A DNA stretch of 64,000 nt from Gammaproteobacteria bacterium (GCA_012960305.1 DUBM01000015.1:26150-90149), one strand, 5' to 3'. Shown: positions 43,205 to 52,510, numbered from the stretch's first letter. The notes: generated by a model from the letters alone, not told the origin. Program-made: numbers and translations.

Positions 43205-44569
43205 CTAGATAAAGCCAACGCTCCACATCACACAGACCGTCATAAATGAAACCAAGCCGCCGACTAGTGTGGCCCCCCCATAACTAAAAACAGCATCGGG
43301 TACGCTAAGCCGAGAAAGCGACGTGCAGACCCAGAAATAACTGCTATTAACGTATTTAATAATTACTGAGCCACTAGCACCTGCCAGCATTGCCGCTTCT
43401 GGAGAAAGGCTCAGGCTTCCCAGCATTGGCGCAACCAACGATGCGGCGGTTATAACTCCTACAGTAGTAGAGCCGGTAATAAGGTTTCCTATTATCCCGA
43501 TTACGAAGGGTAGTAAGATTGTTGGCAAGCCGTAGTCAGTGAATATAGCCGCAATAAAATCCACCGCTGGCGTACCACGTAAGATCGCACTAAGTGATCC
43601 ACCAAGACCAGTAACCACAAGAATCATAGCTGATGTTTTTAGTGCAGATTCGACCCATTCATCTTTGGCTCTTTCTTTTGCGTCTGCACTCTTGATATTG
43701 CGATAAGCTAACCAAACCCCCACTGAGAGAGCCACCACAGGCCAACCAAGATAGAGAAATAAAGTTCGAAGGAAGTGGCCTTCTTCGAAGACTAATGCCA
43801 CAACACTTTGCGCCGCAATCAGCATAATGGGAATTACTATTGGCGTGTATGAGCTTAGGGTGCTGGGTAATTGGTCAGGCGGAATCTCGTCAAAATTGGA
43901 ACCATCGAATTCATCGGAAGCCATGGTTTTAATCCGTGGTCCTGCGACATAGACTCCCCATGCCCAACAGGCGAGTGAGCCAAAGAAACAGGCAATGCCA
44001 CCGAAGATAATTGTTTTGCCTATATCAGCTCCTAGCAATGCCGCTGCCGCTAAGGGGCCAGGGGTTGGAGGCACAATTGCATGGGTTAGCTGCAGCGCGC
44101 CAACTAATCCTGTAGACATTACGGCAATACCTACTCCCATAGTTTTTGCCGCCGAGTGCACCAGAGGGTTTAAGATCACATAGGCAACATCTGAAAAAAT
44201 TGCAACACCGATGATAAAGCCAGTAAGAGTTAGAGCTAGGGGCATGCGCTGTGATCCAACTAAATTTACCATTGATTTGGTAATGACTTGAATCGCACCA
44301 GTGTGTTTAAGAGCTTCTGCGATTATGGAGCCGAGAACAATTACCACTCCAATCGACCCAAGGGTGTTGCCGAAGCCGCTTTCAAAAGCATCGATAAAAT
44401 TATTTTGTTGTACCCCTGGCAATATGCCAAATAACATAATGGGGATTAACAAGGCGAAGAAAACATGCCATTTCCATTTTGCGATTAGAAATAAAAGAAG
44501 AAAAATAACGACTGCGAAACCTGCCAGTGAGATAGCGGCGCTGGTATTAACTGCAGTTGAAGGGTCCAT
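43205..44569 (-). CDS. GntP-family permease (gluconate/glycerate-type H+ symporter)
   Basis: 454 residues with about 12-14 membrane segments and short loops. Family marks: N-x-F-I-D-A-F-E-S-G-F-G-N-T-L-G-S-I-G broken by the first helices, V-P-P-T-P-G-P-L-A-A-A (the P-P-T-P-G-P signature), G-S-T-T-V-G-V-I-T-A-A and G-S-V-I-I-K-Y-V-N-S-S-Y-F-W. Inner-membrane proton symporter for aldonates or hydroxy acids. On the minus strand downstream of the aminotransferase gene (135 bp gap) and therefore likely co-transcribed with it; convergent with the 2-hydroxyacid dehydrogenase. Substrate likely a small hydroxy acid such as glycerate, by context only. Confidence 0.9.
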   Translation of the reverse strand: MDPSTAVNTSAAISLAGFAVVIFLLLFLIAKWKWHVFFALLIPIMLFGILPGVQQNNFIDAFESGFGNTLGSIGVVIVLGSIIAEALKHTGAIQVITKSMVNLVGSQRMPLALTLTGFIIGVAIFSDVAYVILNPLVHSAAKTMGVGIAVMSTGLVGALQLTHAIVPPTPGPLAAAALLGADIGKTIIFGGIACFFGSLACWAWGVYVAGPRIKTMASDEFDGSNFDEIPPDQLPSTLSSYTPIVIPIMLIAAQSVVALVFEEGHFLRTLFLYLGWPVVALSVGVWLAYRNIKSADAKERAKDEWVESALKTSAMILVVTGLGGSLSAILRGTPAVDFIAAIFTDYGLPTILLPFVIGIIGNLITGSTTVGVITAASLVAPMLGSLSLSPEAAMLAGASGSVIIKYVNSSYFWVCTSLSRLSVPDAVFSYGGATLVGGLVSFMTVCVMWSVGFI

Positions 44570-44704
44570 GATAACTCCAGAGATTTTCTAATTAAGGGTG
44601 TTATTCTTCTCTTAATTTTTATTTCTAAATTTAAAATTTTCAGAAACCAGTTTATAAAAGTAGTGTGAAGGGGATTAACTGCGAGGCTATTAGCTTCGGA
44701 GTAG

Positions 44705-45883
44705 CTAGTTAGAGGACAGATAGTTGAGCGCTGCCTCAATCCCTCCCTTGCTGTGTGAAATGTCACTAATAGCTAGTCCCATTTCTACACCAGATAAAGT
44801 GCCAGCCAACATCAGGTCATTGAAATCCCCAATGTGTCCAATGCGGAAAATTTTACCTTTCAATTTTCCGAGACCAGTACCTAATGACATATTAAACTTT
44901 CTAAGAATAGTATTGCGTAAGCTATCCGCATTTTCTCCTTCAGCCACCAAAACTCCTGTTGTCGAATTGGAATACTCAGCCGAATTTTTACAGACGATTT
45001 CTAGCCCCCAAGCTTCTACAGCTTTGCGTGTCGCCTCAGCAAGACGCGCGTGGCGCTGAAATACTTCATCCATTCCTTCGCTATGCAAAAGGTTAAGTGC
45101 TTCATCTAATCCATAAAGTAAATTGGTGCTTGGCGTATAAGGGAAATATCCGCGATCATTATTCTCTATCATGGCATCCCACTGCCAGTAGGAGTGCTGG
45201 GATTTGGAGGATTTTGAAAATTCTATGGCTTTTTCACTAGCGGCGTTGAGGCAGAGTCCAGGCGGTAGCATAAGACCTTTCTGAGAAGCGGAGATAGTTA
45301 CATCAACCTGCCACTCATCATGCTTGAACTCTGTACAAGCCAAAGATGAAACTGCATCAACCATAAACAAAGCAGGGTGCTTTGCTGTATCAATTGCGCT
45401 GCGAATTTTTTCGATCTGGCTAGTAACACCTGTCGAGGTTTCAGTATGTACAGCCAGCACTGCCTTAATAGATTTGTCGGTATCTGCCCGCAAACAATCT
45501 TCGACACGGTTGGGGTCAATTCCCGTTCGCCAGTCTCCTTCAATCCAGTTGACTTCAAGCCCTAATTTTTCGGCTACTTGCTTCCATAAAGTAGCGAAAT
45601 GACCAGTTTCAAAAGCCAGTACGCGATCACCCGGCGACAGCGTATTCAACAAGGCGCTTTCCCAGCCACCGGTTCCAGATGCAGGAAATATAAAGATGGA
45701 TGAGCTGGTGTTAAATACCGGAGCTAGCTTGTCGAGAATCCGGTTGGTAAGTTCTGGAAAATCTGGTCCTCTATGATCAATGACCGGTTGAGTCATTGCT
45801 CTTAAAACGCTATTCGGGACATTAGAGGGGCCGGGTATTTGCAGAAAGTGTCTGCCAGCTTGGAATGAATTTGAATTACTCAT
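44705..45883 (-). CDS. PLP-dependent serine/alanine-glyoxylate aminotransferase family
   Basis: 392 residues, standard length. I-P-G-P-S-N-V-P at 16-23 and D-H-R-G-P-D-F at 36-42 are the family's opening blocks. H-T-E-T-S-T-G-V follows at about 146-153, V-D-A-V-S-S-L at 175-181, and the PLP lysine Lys202 lies in A-S-Q-K-G-L-M-L-P-P-G-L. Cytosolic; transfers the amino group from serine or alanine to glyoxylate, giving glycine plus hydroxypyruvate or pyruvate. Upstream of the GntP permease gene on the same strand; with the FAD/FeS dehydrogenase it forms a glyoxylate/hydroxyacid cluster. The upstream dehydrogenase at 29.5 kb could reduce tartronate semialdehyde, but that is inference. Confidence 0.9.
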   Translation of the reverse strand: MSNSNSFQAGRHFLQIPGPSNVPNSVLRAMTQPVIDHRGPDFPELTNRILDKLAPVFNTSSSIFIFPASGTGGWESALLNTLSPGDRVLAFETGHFATLWKQVAEKLGLEVNWIEGDWRTGIDPNRVEDCLRADTDKSIKAVLAVHTETSTGVTSQIEKIRSAIDTAKHPALFMVDAVSSLACTEFKHDEWQVDVTISASQKGLMLPPGLCLNAASEKAIEFSKSSKSQHSYWQWDAMIENNDRGYFPYTPSTNLLYGLDEALNLLHSEGMDEVFQRHARLAEATRKAVEAWGLEIVCKNSAEYSNSTTGVLVAEGENADSLRNTILRKFNMSLGTGLGKLKGKIFRIGHIGDFNDLMLAGTLSGVEMGLAISDISHSKGGIEAALNYLSSN

Positions 45884-45996
45884 GACTTATAGTTTCGGTA
45901 GATTATTGATTATTAGGAACCAGAGCAAAGTACACATCGTAATTCTAGTTAGTCTGGTGCATAGAGATAGCATAGCGCAATTGTGATGCGAGCTGG

Positions 45997-48246
45997 TTAC
46001 TGCAGGCCCGGCTGATAAGTTCGCTCTAGATTTTCTTCGATATCCTCACGATAAAATAAAACATCACGAAAATTTCCTTGGGCATACATCTGCGCTTGAT
46101 CAGCGAAATGTTCGGAATCGGGGTCGCTATTTAAGCCGCCAACTGTAATCGCCTTGGCTCTAACTCGATCACCGAATTCCACTGCAGCCACGAAACTATT
46201 TCCACTAGTCCCATACATGCGTTTTGTGCCGGGATAAGTTCTTGCGCCAAAGGAAGCCAGAGAGCCCCAACGGGAACTGGCAAAACCGACAGCTATACTT
46301 GGTTTGCTATCATCGAATTGTTGAACAATATTGCCATTGTTTCGTTGATAACGATTTATTTCACCCCAAGGCACTTGCCAGCTACCAAAATCCGCAGTGA
46401 GTTTTTCAGCAGCGATTCGAAGAGCTCTTAGTTTCTGTGATGTATTCGACTGTTCAATCATATAGTCATAAATACTGATGCCCGCAGCGGCGGCGTCATC
46501 TCTTAACGAGCTGCGCATCTCCTCTGCCCAGTATATGGCAAGAGAGGTAGCCTCTGAATCTACTGCGGCTTTTAGGTCCCAGTTGCGAAGTAGGTCTATG
46601 TATAACAAGGTTTCGGATTGAATAGGAAATTGCTGCTCTTGATTGTCATCAGTTGCGGTGATTAGAATCAATTCTGGCACTAATTGTTCAAATGCAGTTA
46701 GAGTTGGTTCATAGGCAGCTTCTATGAGGGTATCCAAGGTGAAGTCAGATTTGTTTGCCAAAACTTTTACCGCATGAATCCCGCGAAAATTCTCTGGGTT
46801 ATTAGCCATGTAGATCGGGTAATTTTCCTGCTTTGGACTAAATTCGCCCGCTGCTGAAAATGGAGTGTTGTTGGTATTTTGTATCCATCCATTGGGTGGA
46901 TTTAAAAGATTAATGGTTTCTTCTACAGTGTGAAGGCCTCGCCATTCGGTCGCAGGGTTGGAGCCGTCAAGGGGTAAGTTCCAATCGAATTGAGTGTCTC
47001 GCACAGGAATAAAATTACCGTGGAAGTAAGCGATGTTTCCATCTGAGTCTGCATAGACTGTATTGTTAGAAGAATTTGTTTGCAGTTTCATAGTGTCATG
47101 AAATTCTGCATAATTTGTTGTTTTGGTTCGTGTGTAGGATTGTATTAAGGCATCGATTGGTGATTGCATGAGTTTGATACTTACCCACTTGCCATCTTGT
47201 TCTCTAATGACTGGGCCATGATGGCTGTGGTAAACAGTAAATTCTTTAGAGGCAAGCGATTCGCCTTCCTTGTACTGCAATACACGAGAAGACTCTTCTA
47301 ATTTTCTCTCATCGTCTCCGTAGGCATAGTAATAACCATCATTTTTTTCAATTATAGTTTCCAAATATTCATCAATGGCATCCGCTCGACTGGATGTGTG
47401 CATCCAACCGGTGTTTTCGTTAAAACCTTGATAGACAAAAAATTGGCCCCAGGTGACAGCGCCATATGCGTTTAATCCCTCTTCGCTCACCATATGAAGT
47501 TCGGAACGAAAGAAGAAAGACGTATGCGGATTAATTAGGAAGAGCGCGTTGTCGTTGGCTGTATTGGCCGGTGAAATAGCAAAGCCATTAGACCCTCTTG
47601 GTTCTTCATCCTTTGGGGCTGAATTATTGGCAAGCAAATTTGAATCGGAGCGATCCTGTTCATCTCCATAAAATGATTGTAATGAATTTAAATCCACCCT
47701 TTCTATGTCACCACCAATGCTACCTTCGGTAAAACTCAAGGCCATCCAGGGTTCGAATTTTTGGATTACCCTTGGTTCTACTTCTGGATGATTATAAAGA
47801 TAGTAGTTTAGGCCATCGGCAAAGGCATTCATTAGCGACTGCAACCAAGCTGGGCTGCTCTGGTATTGCTCTTGTAAATCCTTGGGTTGAATAAACAATT
47901 GCATGCGAAGATCCTGATAAATCGCTGATTTTCCCTCAGCTTCAGCTAACAATCCCATAGCATTGATGTAATTGGTTTCGACGCGATTAAAATCATCTTC
48001 AGCTTGGGCGAATAGGGTGCCGAATACTGTGTCGGCATCACTGCGCCCGTAGATGTGGGGAATGCCCCAGCGATCTCTCAGAATAGTTACATTGGCAGCA
48101 AGTTGTTCCCAGCGTTGCAGATCTGCAGGGCTAACATTGATAGATGAGGTTTGCACGAAATCAGCTGTTGGAGTTGACTCATCAGCGGGGGTGCAACGGA
48201 TCACAACAGACATTAGAGCTAATGCAAATAGCGTGGTCTTATTCAT
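45997..48246 (-). CDS. Penicillin-acylase-family amidase, exported (Ntn hydrolase)
   Basis: 749 residues: leader with a possible lipobox-like V-I-R-C-T (about 15-19), alpha chain with I-L-R-D-R-W-G-I-P-H-I-Y-G at 55-67 and Q-A-E-D-D-F-N-R at 81-88, a charged linker, then the processing site P-R-G-S-N-G-F-A with Ser219 as predicted N-terminal nucleophile of the beta chain. F-L-I-N-P-H-T-S-F follows at about 236. The usual G-S-N-x-W/A is here G-S-N-G-F, an acceptable variant. The enzyme should cleave N-acyl amides (N-acyl homoserine lactones, N-acyl amino acids or beta-lactam side chains) in the periplasm. The start codon overlaps the stop of the small upstream frame (48239-48466), implying coupled translation. 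Confidence 0.88.
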   Translation of the reverse strand: MNKTTLFALALMSVVIRCTPADESTPTADFVQTSSINVSPADLQRWEQLAANVTILRDRWGIPHIYGRSDADTVFGTLFAQAEDDFNRVETNYINAMGLLAEAEGKSAIYQDLRMQLFIQPKDLQEQYQSSPAWLQSLMNAFADGLNYYLYNHPEVEPRVIQKFEPWMALSFTEGSIGGDIERVDLNSLQSFYGDEQDRSDSNLLANNSAPKDEEPRGSNGFAISPANTANDNALFLINPHTSFFFRSELHMVSEEGLNAYGAVTWGQFFVYQGFNENTGWMHTSSRADAIDEYLETIIEKNDGYYYAYGDDERKLEESSRVLQYKEGESLASKEFTVYHSHHGPVIREQDGKWVSIKLMQSPIDALIQSYTRTKTTNYAEFHDTMKLQTNSSNNTVYADSDGNIAYFHGNFIPVRDTQFDWNLPLDGSNPATEWRGLHTVEETINLLNPPNGWIQNTNNTPFSAAGEFSPKQENYPIYMANNPENFRGIHAVKVLANKSDFTLDTLIEAAYEPTLTAFEQLVPELILITATDDNQEQQFPIQSETLLYIDLLRNWDLKAAVDSEATSLAIYWAEEMRSSLRDDAAAAGISIYDYMIEQSNTSQKLRALRIAAEKLTADFGSWQVPWGEINRYQRNNGNIVQQFDDSKPSIAVGFASSRWGSLASFGARTYPGTKRMYGTSGNSFVAAVEFGDRVRAKAITVGGLNSDPDSEHFADQAQMYAQGNFRDVLFYREDIEENLERTYQPGLQ

Positions 48247-48466
48247 TTTCTATGAGGCTCAAATTTAGATTTCGTTCGGCGAAAAGGTTAGCAACCAAGT
48301 CATCTTCTATTAAATTAGCTTTGAATTGAACAAACTTTCTTGCAGTGTTGAGAATGTATCCGTTCACATTACTAATGAGCGCGGACTCAGCGGTCGCTGA
48401 ATGAGATGGCGGCAAGAAAAAAATCAATAGAAATAGCGTCAGTTTATTATTGGGATAATAGTACAT
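48239..48466 (-). pseudogene. Possible N-terminal stub of an amidohydrolase, overlapping the acylase start
   Basis: 75 codons: a good signal peptide (L-F-L-L-I-F-F-L-P-P-S-H-S-A-T-A), then S-A-L-I-S-N-V-N-G-Y-I-L-N and L-I-E-D-D-L-V. This resembles the first two strands of YtcJ-like amidohydrolases ('lisNvnGytl...fddGkV'). There is no catalytic part; the frame stops at TAA in an 8-bp overlap with the ATG of the penicillin acylase. Either it is a truncated gene left by deletion or a small exported protein that couples translation of the acylase. The assignment is tentative. Confidence 0.4.
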
Positions 48467-48592
48467 AGTTAAAGATTGTCAGTAAATATGTAAAGTTGAG
48501 ACTAAACCTAATAACTAATAATGTCATGAGGTAAAATCATTACAGTGAGAACATTGCTGAGAAGCCGGCAGCATGACAAAATCATCAGAGCT

Positions 48593-48623
48593 AAAAAACC
48601 CCGACTACCTTCCGGTGGTCGGG
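48593..48623 (-). terminator. Intrinsic terminator
   Basis: On the minus strand: CCCGACCACC, loop GGAA, GGTAGTCGGGG, then TTTTTT (one G-T pair). It lies downstream of the redoxin-cytochrome-monooxygenase gene ending at 48646. Confidence 0.88.
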
Positions 48624-48645
48624 TCCTGGTAAAACCCTAGAGCAA

Positions 48646-50385
48646 TTAGTCTCCCTGATCTGCTTCAACATATCTGAAGAAACCGAAGAACATTTCTTGC
48701 CAGGTTTGTTCCCCCCAGGTCAAAGTCTGTGATGGGTCTGGATTGTAGGGGTTGTTAGCGGAATTGTCGAAAGTTCCGCGAAATACCATTTTAGTTCCAG
48801 CTGGCAGGAATAAAGGTTCTTTAAAGTCGTAAGTCTTCTGCCAGTTAAATTGGTAATTAGGAACGTTTAGAACTTCTTCTATGCGGCCATCGGGATATAC
48901 CAACTTAAAGTTGGCGTCGGAACCGCGGTAATGCATATGTGGTCCGAGCATAGTCAAATAAGAATCTTTGCGAAATTTCTTAGTGGCAACCATTTCATGG
49001 TTTTTATCAAATGGTTCAATATTAATATCAAGATCTGCAGCAGAGCCACCTAAAATTTGCCGCTCAGGTTCTTTGTCCCACAGATAAATACCAATTTCTG
49101 AAGCATCTACAGCCTCTTTACCAGAAGTCGTGTAGTGCATCTGTAAGAAAAGGCCACCGCCAGCTTTTAATGGGTAACCGGAATTTTCCGGATAGAGATT
49201 TAACTCATTGCCCGGAGCGTAAGCGCCGAGGCCAATTCCTTGGTTAAGAATCTCAAACTGACTCATCCCATCAGGGCCATATGAGAAGGCAATTATGTGG
49301 TGAAGCACTGTAGTATCGCCAGCTTTGAATTCCACTGCCTTAACCCAAATGTCTTCTTCGAGATTCAGAGGAATCTGGAGATTGCGGTAATCTTGTACGC
49401 CGGTTGCAGGGATCTGCTGCTCTGGGATCGCTACTATGATATCCGGCTCACCGTTAAGCCATTTAACTGGCTGAGTGCGCAATTTTGCTAGGGGATCAAC
49501 GCCGTCATTATTCAGTGAACCACCATCGATCCAATGAACTACCTTCTGTGTTTCTTCTGTGGTGATGTAATTAACACCATGAAATACATTCGCATATTCC
49601 TGATCGATTTGACCGGGAGGCATGCGCTTGGTGATGAGTGTTTCGCGAATCATCGGAGACCAGCCTTGGATCATTTGATGACTATTCATTGCGAATGGAG
49701 CAATGCCGCCTTCCTGGTGACAGGTTACGCAGCGCTGTTCAAGAATTGGCGCCACATCATTGGCATAGGACACTGAGTCTAAATGAGCAGTCTTGGCGGC
49801 AAATTCGATTTCATCGCCTTTGCTAGCTAGCTGTTCAGTGCTGATTTCTTCATCGGCAAGAACGGCAGTGAGTGCGTCGAACAAATAGTGCTCTGAAGCA
49901 CGTCTTGCACGAGAGCCTTCGGAGAAGCGATTATTTAGAGCACCACGGTAGAGAACTTCACGTGCGCTCGGATCGAGGATTACAACTTCTGCAACACGGC
50001 TGAGGCCCAGTTCTTCGGAGACAAGCTGTGTGTCGTCGAGAAGGATGCGCATGGCGATATCTTCATCCTTTGCTTCTTTTCTCATTTCCGCTTTGTCAGC
50101 AGTCGCTGTGGTATCGATAACAGCGAAACCAACAGCTTGGTCAGCAAATTGATCAGCAACATCATTAAGATCAGCAATTGCACGACGTGCATCGCGACTG
50201 CTCTTGTCATAGGCGAATAATACTACGGCCTGCTTATCCAGCTGACGGCTAAGTTGGAAAAACCTGCCTTCGGAATCGATAAGTGAGAAATCACTTATAC
50301 GTTCTGCGGCATTGACAGAAAGGCCAAAAAATACAGACAAACCCGCGATTACTGCGTTCCTGGCTAGTGTGGGAATTTTAAGCAT
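48646..50385 (-). CDS. Redoxin - cytochrome c - PHM-like fusion (type B)
   Basis: 579 residues: signal peptide to V-N-A (about 26), redoxin-like domain (about 28-175; S-D-F-S-L-I-D-S-E-G-R-F-F-Q-L-S-R) with no Cys at all in the active-site region (F-A-Y-D-K-S-S-R-D), haem motif C-V-T-C-H at 219-223, G-W-S-P-M-I-R-E-T and K-R-M-P-P. The PHM-like module then has all expected ligand positions: L-H-H-I (His362/363), Q-M-H-Y (His417), P-H-M-H-Y (His483/485) and W-Q-E-M-F (Met565). Probably a periplasmic copper hydroxylase receiving electrons through its haem. Monocistronic with its own terminator; the two PAL-like propeller genes lie 2-5 kb away on the same strand. The redoxin domain must have a structural or binding role because it cannot do thiol chemistry. 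Confidence 0.83.
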   Translation of the reverse strand: MLKIPTLARNAVIAGLSVFFGLSVNAAERISDFSLIDSEGRFFQLSRQLDKQAVVLFAYDKSSRDARRAIADLNDVADQFADQAVGFAVIDTTATADKAEMRKEAKDEDIAMRILLDDTQLVSEELGLSRVAEVVILDPSAREVLYRGALNNRFSEGSRARRASEHYLFDALTAVLADEEISTEQLASKGDEIEFAAKTAHLDSVSYANDVAPILEQRCVTCHQEGGIAPFAMNSHQMIQGWSPMIRETLITKRMPPGQIDQEYANVFHGVNYITTEETQKVVHWIDGGSLNNDGVDPLAKLRTQPVKWLNGEPDIIVAIPEQQIPATGVQDYRNLQIPLNLEEDIWVKAVEFKAGDTTVLHHIIAFSYGPDGMSQFEILNQGIGLGAYAPGNELNLYPENSGYPLKAGGGLFLQMHYTTSGKEAVDASEIGIYLWDKEPERQILGGSAADLDINIEPFDKNHEMVATKKFRKDSYLTMLGPHMHYRGSDANFKLVYPDGRIEEVLNVPNYQFNWQKTYDFKEPLFLPAGTKMVFRGTFDNSANNPYNPDPSQTLTWGEQTWQEMFFGFFRYVEADQGD

Positions 50386-50934
50386 CTAGCTCTCCTCAAA
50401 CTTCTTTCAATGAAAATATAGCTTTCTTACTTATGATGAATACTAGCTAGTAGTTACTAGGAATGCTTCCTGATAATTAAAAAGGTTTGAATATTTCAAT
50501 AATCCGATAGTCATTTTGCTCTTAAATCCAGTGTTTTTGAGCTTTTCAGGCGAATGGTCTAATGTTCTCACGCCTATCACTTAAGGCGCAGCCGAGCGTC
50601 TACTGCTAACAAATAATAAAAAACATTTTGAAAATACTTGCTCCGCACTTGATCTATCATTGGTCATGAAAACGTCCAAACAGTAATTGGTTTATCCATA
50701 GCATCAGGAAGATACAAAATGCCGGTAGGATCCACAGAATTGGTTTTGCAGTGGAAAACTATACTGCCCATGTGAGCGGTATTTTCCGTGTCGTAAGAGG
50801 ACCGTAACGCACAAACCGGCTGAGAATGTTTGATATTTAACATAGAATATCGCTCAGATTTTCCTCAGTGATTGAGTATTATCAGGTATTTGCCGGATAG
50901 GTCGGTACAGTAAAGTGGGATATAGATAAGATTT
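50386..50934. other. Divergent intergenic region
   Basis: 549 bp between the divergently oriented monooxygenase and nuclease-like genes; it presumably carries both promoters. No credible open frame, tRNA-like fold or long repeat was seen. Confidence 0.4.
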
Positions 50935-51702
50935 ATGAAAATTCGTTGCGCCTCCATAATTTTGTTTTTTTTAATACTTTTACAGCCAACTGCACCAGCT
51001 CAGTCGGTGGAGTATCGTATTGAGCATTGTCTTTCAGGTTGTCCAGTTGGAAGCGATAGTGATTCTCACCTTGTTCTCAGACCTATTTATGCGCTTTCCT
51101 ACAATATTAAAAACAAAGTTGCAGACTGGGTAGCATACAAAGTTTCTGCGGCTACGATTGGGATAGCATCCAACCTTTCTCGCTTGCCGGAGGCAGATAA
51201 TTTTATAAGTGAAACCCTAGAGGTTTCTGACTTTGAGGGGGCCGATGAGCAGGGTCTGGTGCTTGCGCGTTTTGTGCCATTAGTAAATTTTGCCGGCACG
51301 CCATATTGGAGCGATGCCAACTTTCTAACTAATATTGTGGCTCGTAGTAGCAATTTGAATCAGGGTGCCTGGTACGGACTGGAATGGGCGATACGAAATT
51401 TAGCTAATCGAGAAACTGAAGTATTTATTATTACCGGTCCAATTTATCGAAACGATGGTGGTGAGCTTAAGTTGGTGTCTGCTAAACAACACAAGGTACC
51501 TGATGCCTTTTTTAAAATTGTAATGATAGATAGAAATCGTGGAGCGGCATTTATTTTGGAACAAGATTCTCCGGTGCATGTGCACCATTGTGATTTGGCA
51601 GCGGAGATTGCGGAGATTGAAAGTTTAACAGGCCTAGAATTTTTTCCTAACAGTTCAGGAGCAATCATTCAGCCCCTGGATGCAGAATTAGGCTGCCGTT
51701 AA
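50935..51702 (+). CDS. DNA/RNA non-specific endonuclease (NUC) family protein, catalytic motif degenerate
   Basis: 255 residues with a signal peptide (to P-A-Q, about 23). The ββα-Me NUC fold is traceable: D-W-V-A-Y-K-V at 64-70, P-L-V-N-F-A-G-T-P-Y-W-S at 115-126, N-F-L-T-N-I at 129-134, S-S-N-L-N-Q-G-A-W-Y-G-L-E at 138-150, V-F-I-I-T-G-P-I-Y. The defining D-R-G-H motif, expected at about 109-112, is V-L-A-R here, so the general-base His is replaced by Arg112 and the Arg and Gly are also lost. The metal-binding Asn region is kept. It is probably an inactive homologue used for binding, or it is decaying. Exported. No immunity-like partner is adjacent. Confidence 0.75.
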   Translation: MKIRCASIILFFLILLQPTAPAQSVEYRIEHCLSGCPVGSDSDSHLVLRPIYALSYNIKNKVADWVAYKVSAATIGIASNLSRLPEADNFISETLEVSDFEGADEQGLVLARFVPLVNFAGTPYWSDANFLTNIVARSSNLNQGAWYGLEWAIRNLANRETEVFIITGPIYRNDGGELKLVSAKQHKVPDAFFKIVMIDRNRGAAFILEQDSPVHVHHCDLAAEIAEIESLTGLEFFPNSSGAIIQPLDAELGCR

Positions 51703-51721
51703 CAGAGAAGACGAAATAAGC

Positions 51722-52294
51722 CTAGAGAATTTCGGCGAGAAAATAATCGTCCATGATTAATTCTCCAATCATTCGATTTAGTCCCGCTCTAACTGCGGCG
51801 CCCATACCTTCATTCGTGGGTACGACACCACGACCGAAAAGCGTTGTTTGCCAAATGGTGCGGCCATTACCTTGCAGCTGAATGTTGATCCGCATGGTCA
51901 ATTGAATGGACTCTACTCCAGCGCGATTAACAAGAGTGGCCTCGGAATTTAGAATCTTACTAGCAAGTCGCATTTCTCCTTCATTGTCGACTATTTTTGC
52001 GTTGCCTTTGGTAAACCCTTGCTCAAGTGCATCTTGCACAATGGATGTGAGATTGGATTCAGCTTGATAACCACCATTAGCCACGCCGTTACCCAGATCA
52101 GCTGAGGTGATTAGCCGTGGATTATCACTACTGCGGTCGTCAGTTGTGTGCGGAATCTCGAGAGTGAAACGCATGGAGCTCAAATCGACGCCATGATTGC
52201 CCTCATAGGTATAGGCAACGGTTACATCCTCAATCGCGAGGCTTGATAAGGGCAGAAAGCTTAGGCAGAGGAATAATAGAGTTTTCATTTTCAT
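51722..52294 (-). CDS. Exported hypothetical protein
   Basis: 190 residues with a signal peptide (M-K-M-K-T-L-L-F-L-C...S-L-A). The body is beta-rich with D-V-T-V-A-Y-T-Y-E-G-N at the start of the mature part and an Asn-rich central segment. The second half (S-I-Q-L-T-M-R-I-N-I-Q-L-Q-G then T-I-W-Q-T-T-L-F-G-R-G) recalls YajG/LptE-like small outer-membrane lipoproteins, but no lipobox Cys is present. It is convergent with the nuclease-like gene (19 bp). I do not assign a function. Confidence 0.55.
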   Translation of the reverse strand: MKMKTLLFLCLSFLPLSSLAIEDVTVAYTYEGNHGVDLSSMRFTLEIPHTTDDRSSDNPRLITSADLGNGVANGGYQAESNLTSIVQDALEQGFTKGNAKIVDNEGEMRLASKILNSEATLVNRAGVESIQLTMRINIQLQGNGRTIWQTTLFGRGVVPTNEGMGAAVRAGLNRMIGELIMDDYFLAEIL

Positions 52295-52481
52295 GGCGGT
52301 ATTTATCTCGTTGATGCAATTCTAGTACTAGTTAATTTGCTGGATGGAACTTGTAGACCTATGAGTTTTTTATTAGGAAAGCAAGCAGGGATTGAGAATA
52401 ATAGACCTGAGGGCGGTGATCAAGCGAGTTTGTATGGTGCACTGATCATCAGAACTGGGAGATGCTTATAAGTTTGGCCAC

Positions 52482-52510
52482 AAAAAATGCCAGCAAGTGT
52501 TGGCGTTTTT
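52482..52510. terminator. Bidirectional intrinsic terminator
   Basis: AAAAAATGCCAGCA, 2-4 nt loop, TGTTGGCGTTTTT, with G-T pairs. It is downstream of the propeller gene ending at 52564 on the minus strand. Confidence 0.75.

Noticed and set aside
44485..44766. Minus-strand frame overlapping the GntP gene start
   Set aside because: Reads through the permease N-terminus in another frame and lacks any domain; a shadow frame.
49534..49776. Plus-strand frames opposite the redoxin-cytochrome-monooxygenase gene
   Set aside because: They lie wholly antisense to a well-supported gene and mirror its codon periodicity.
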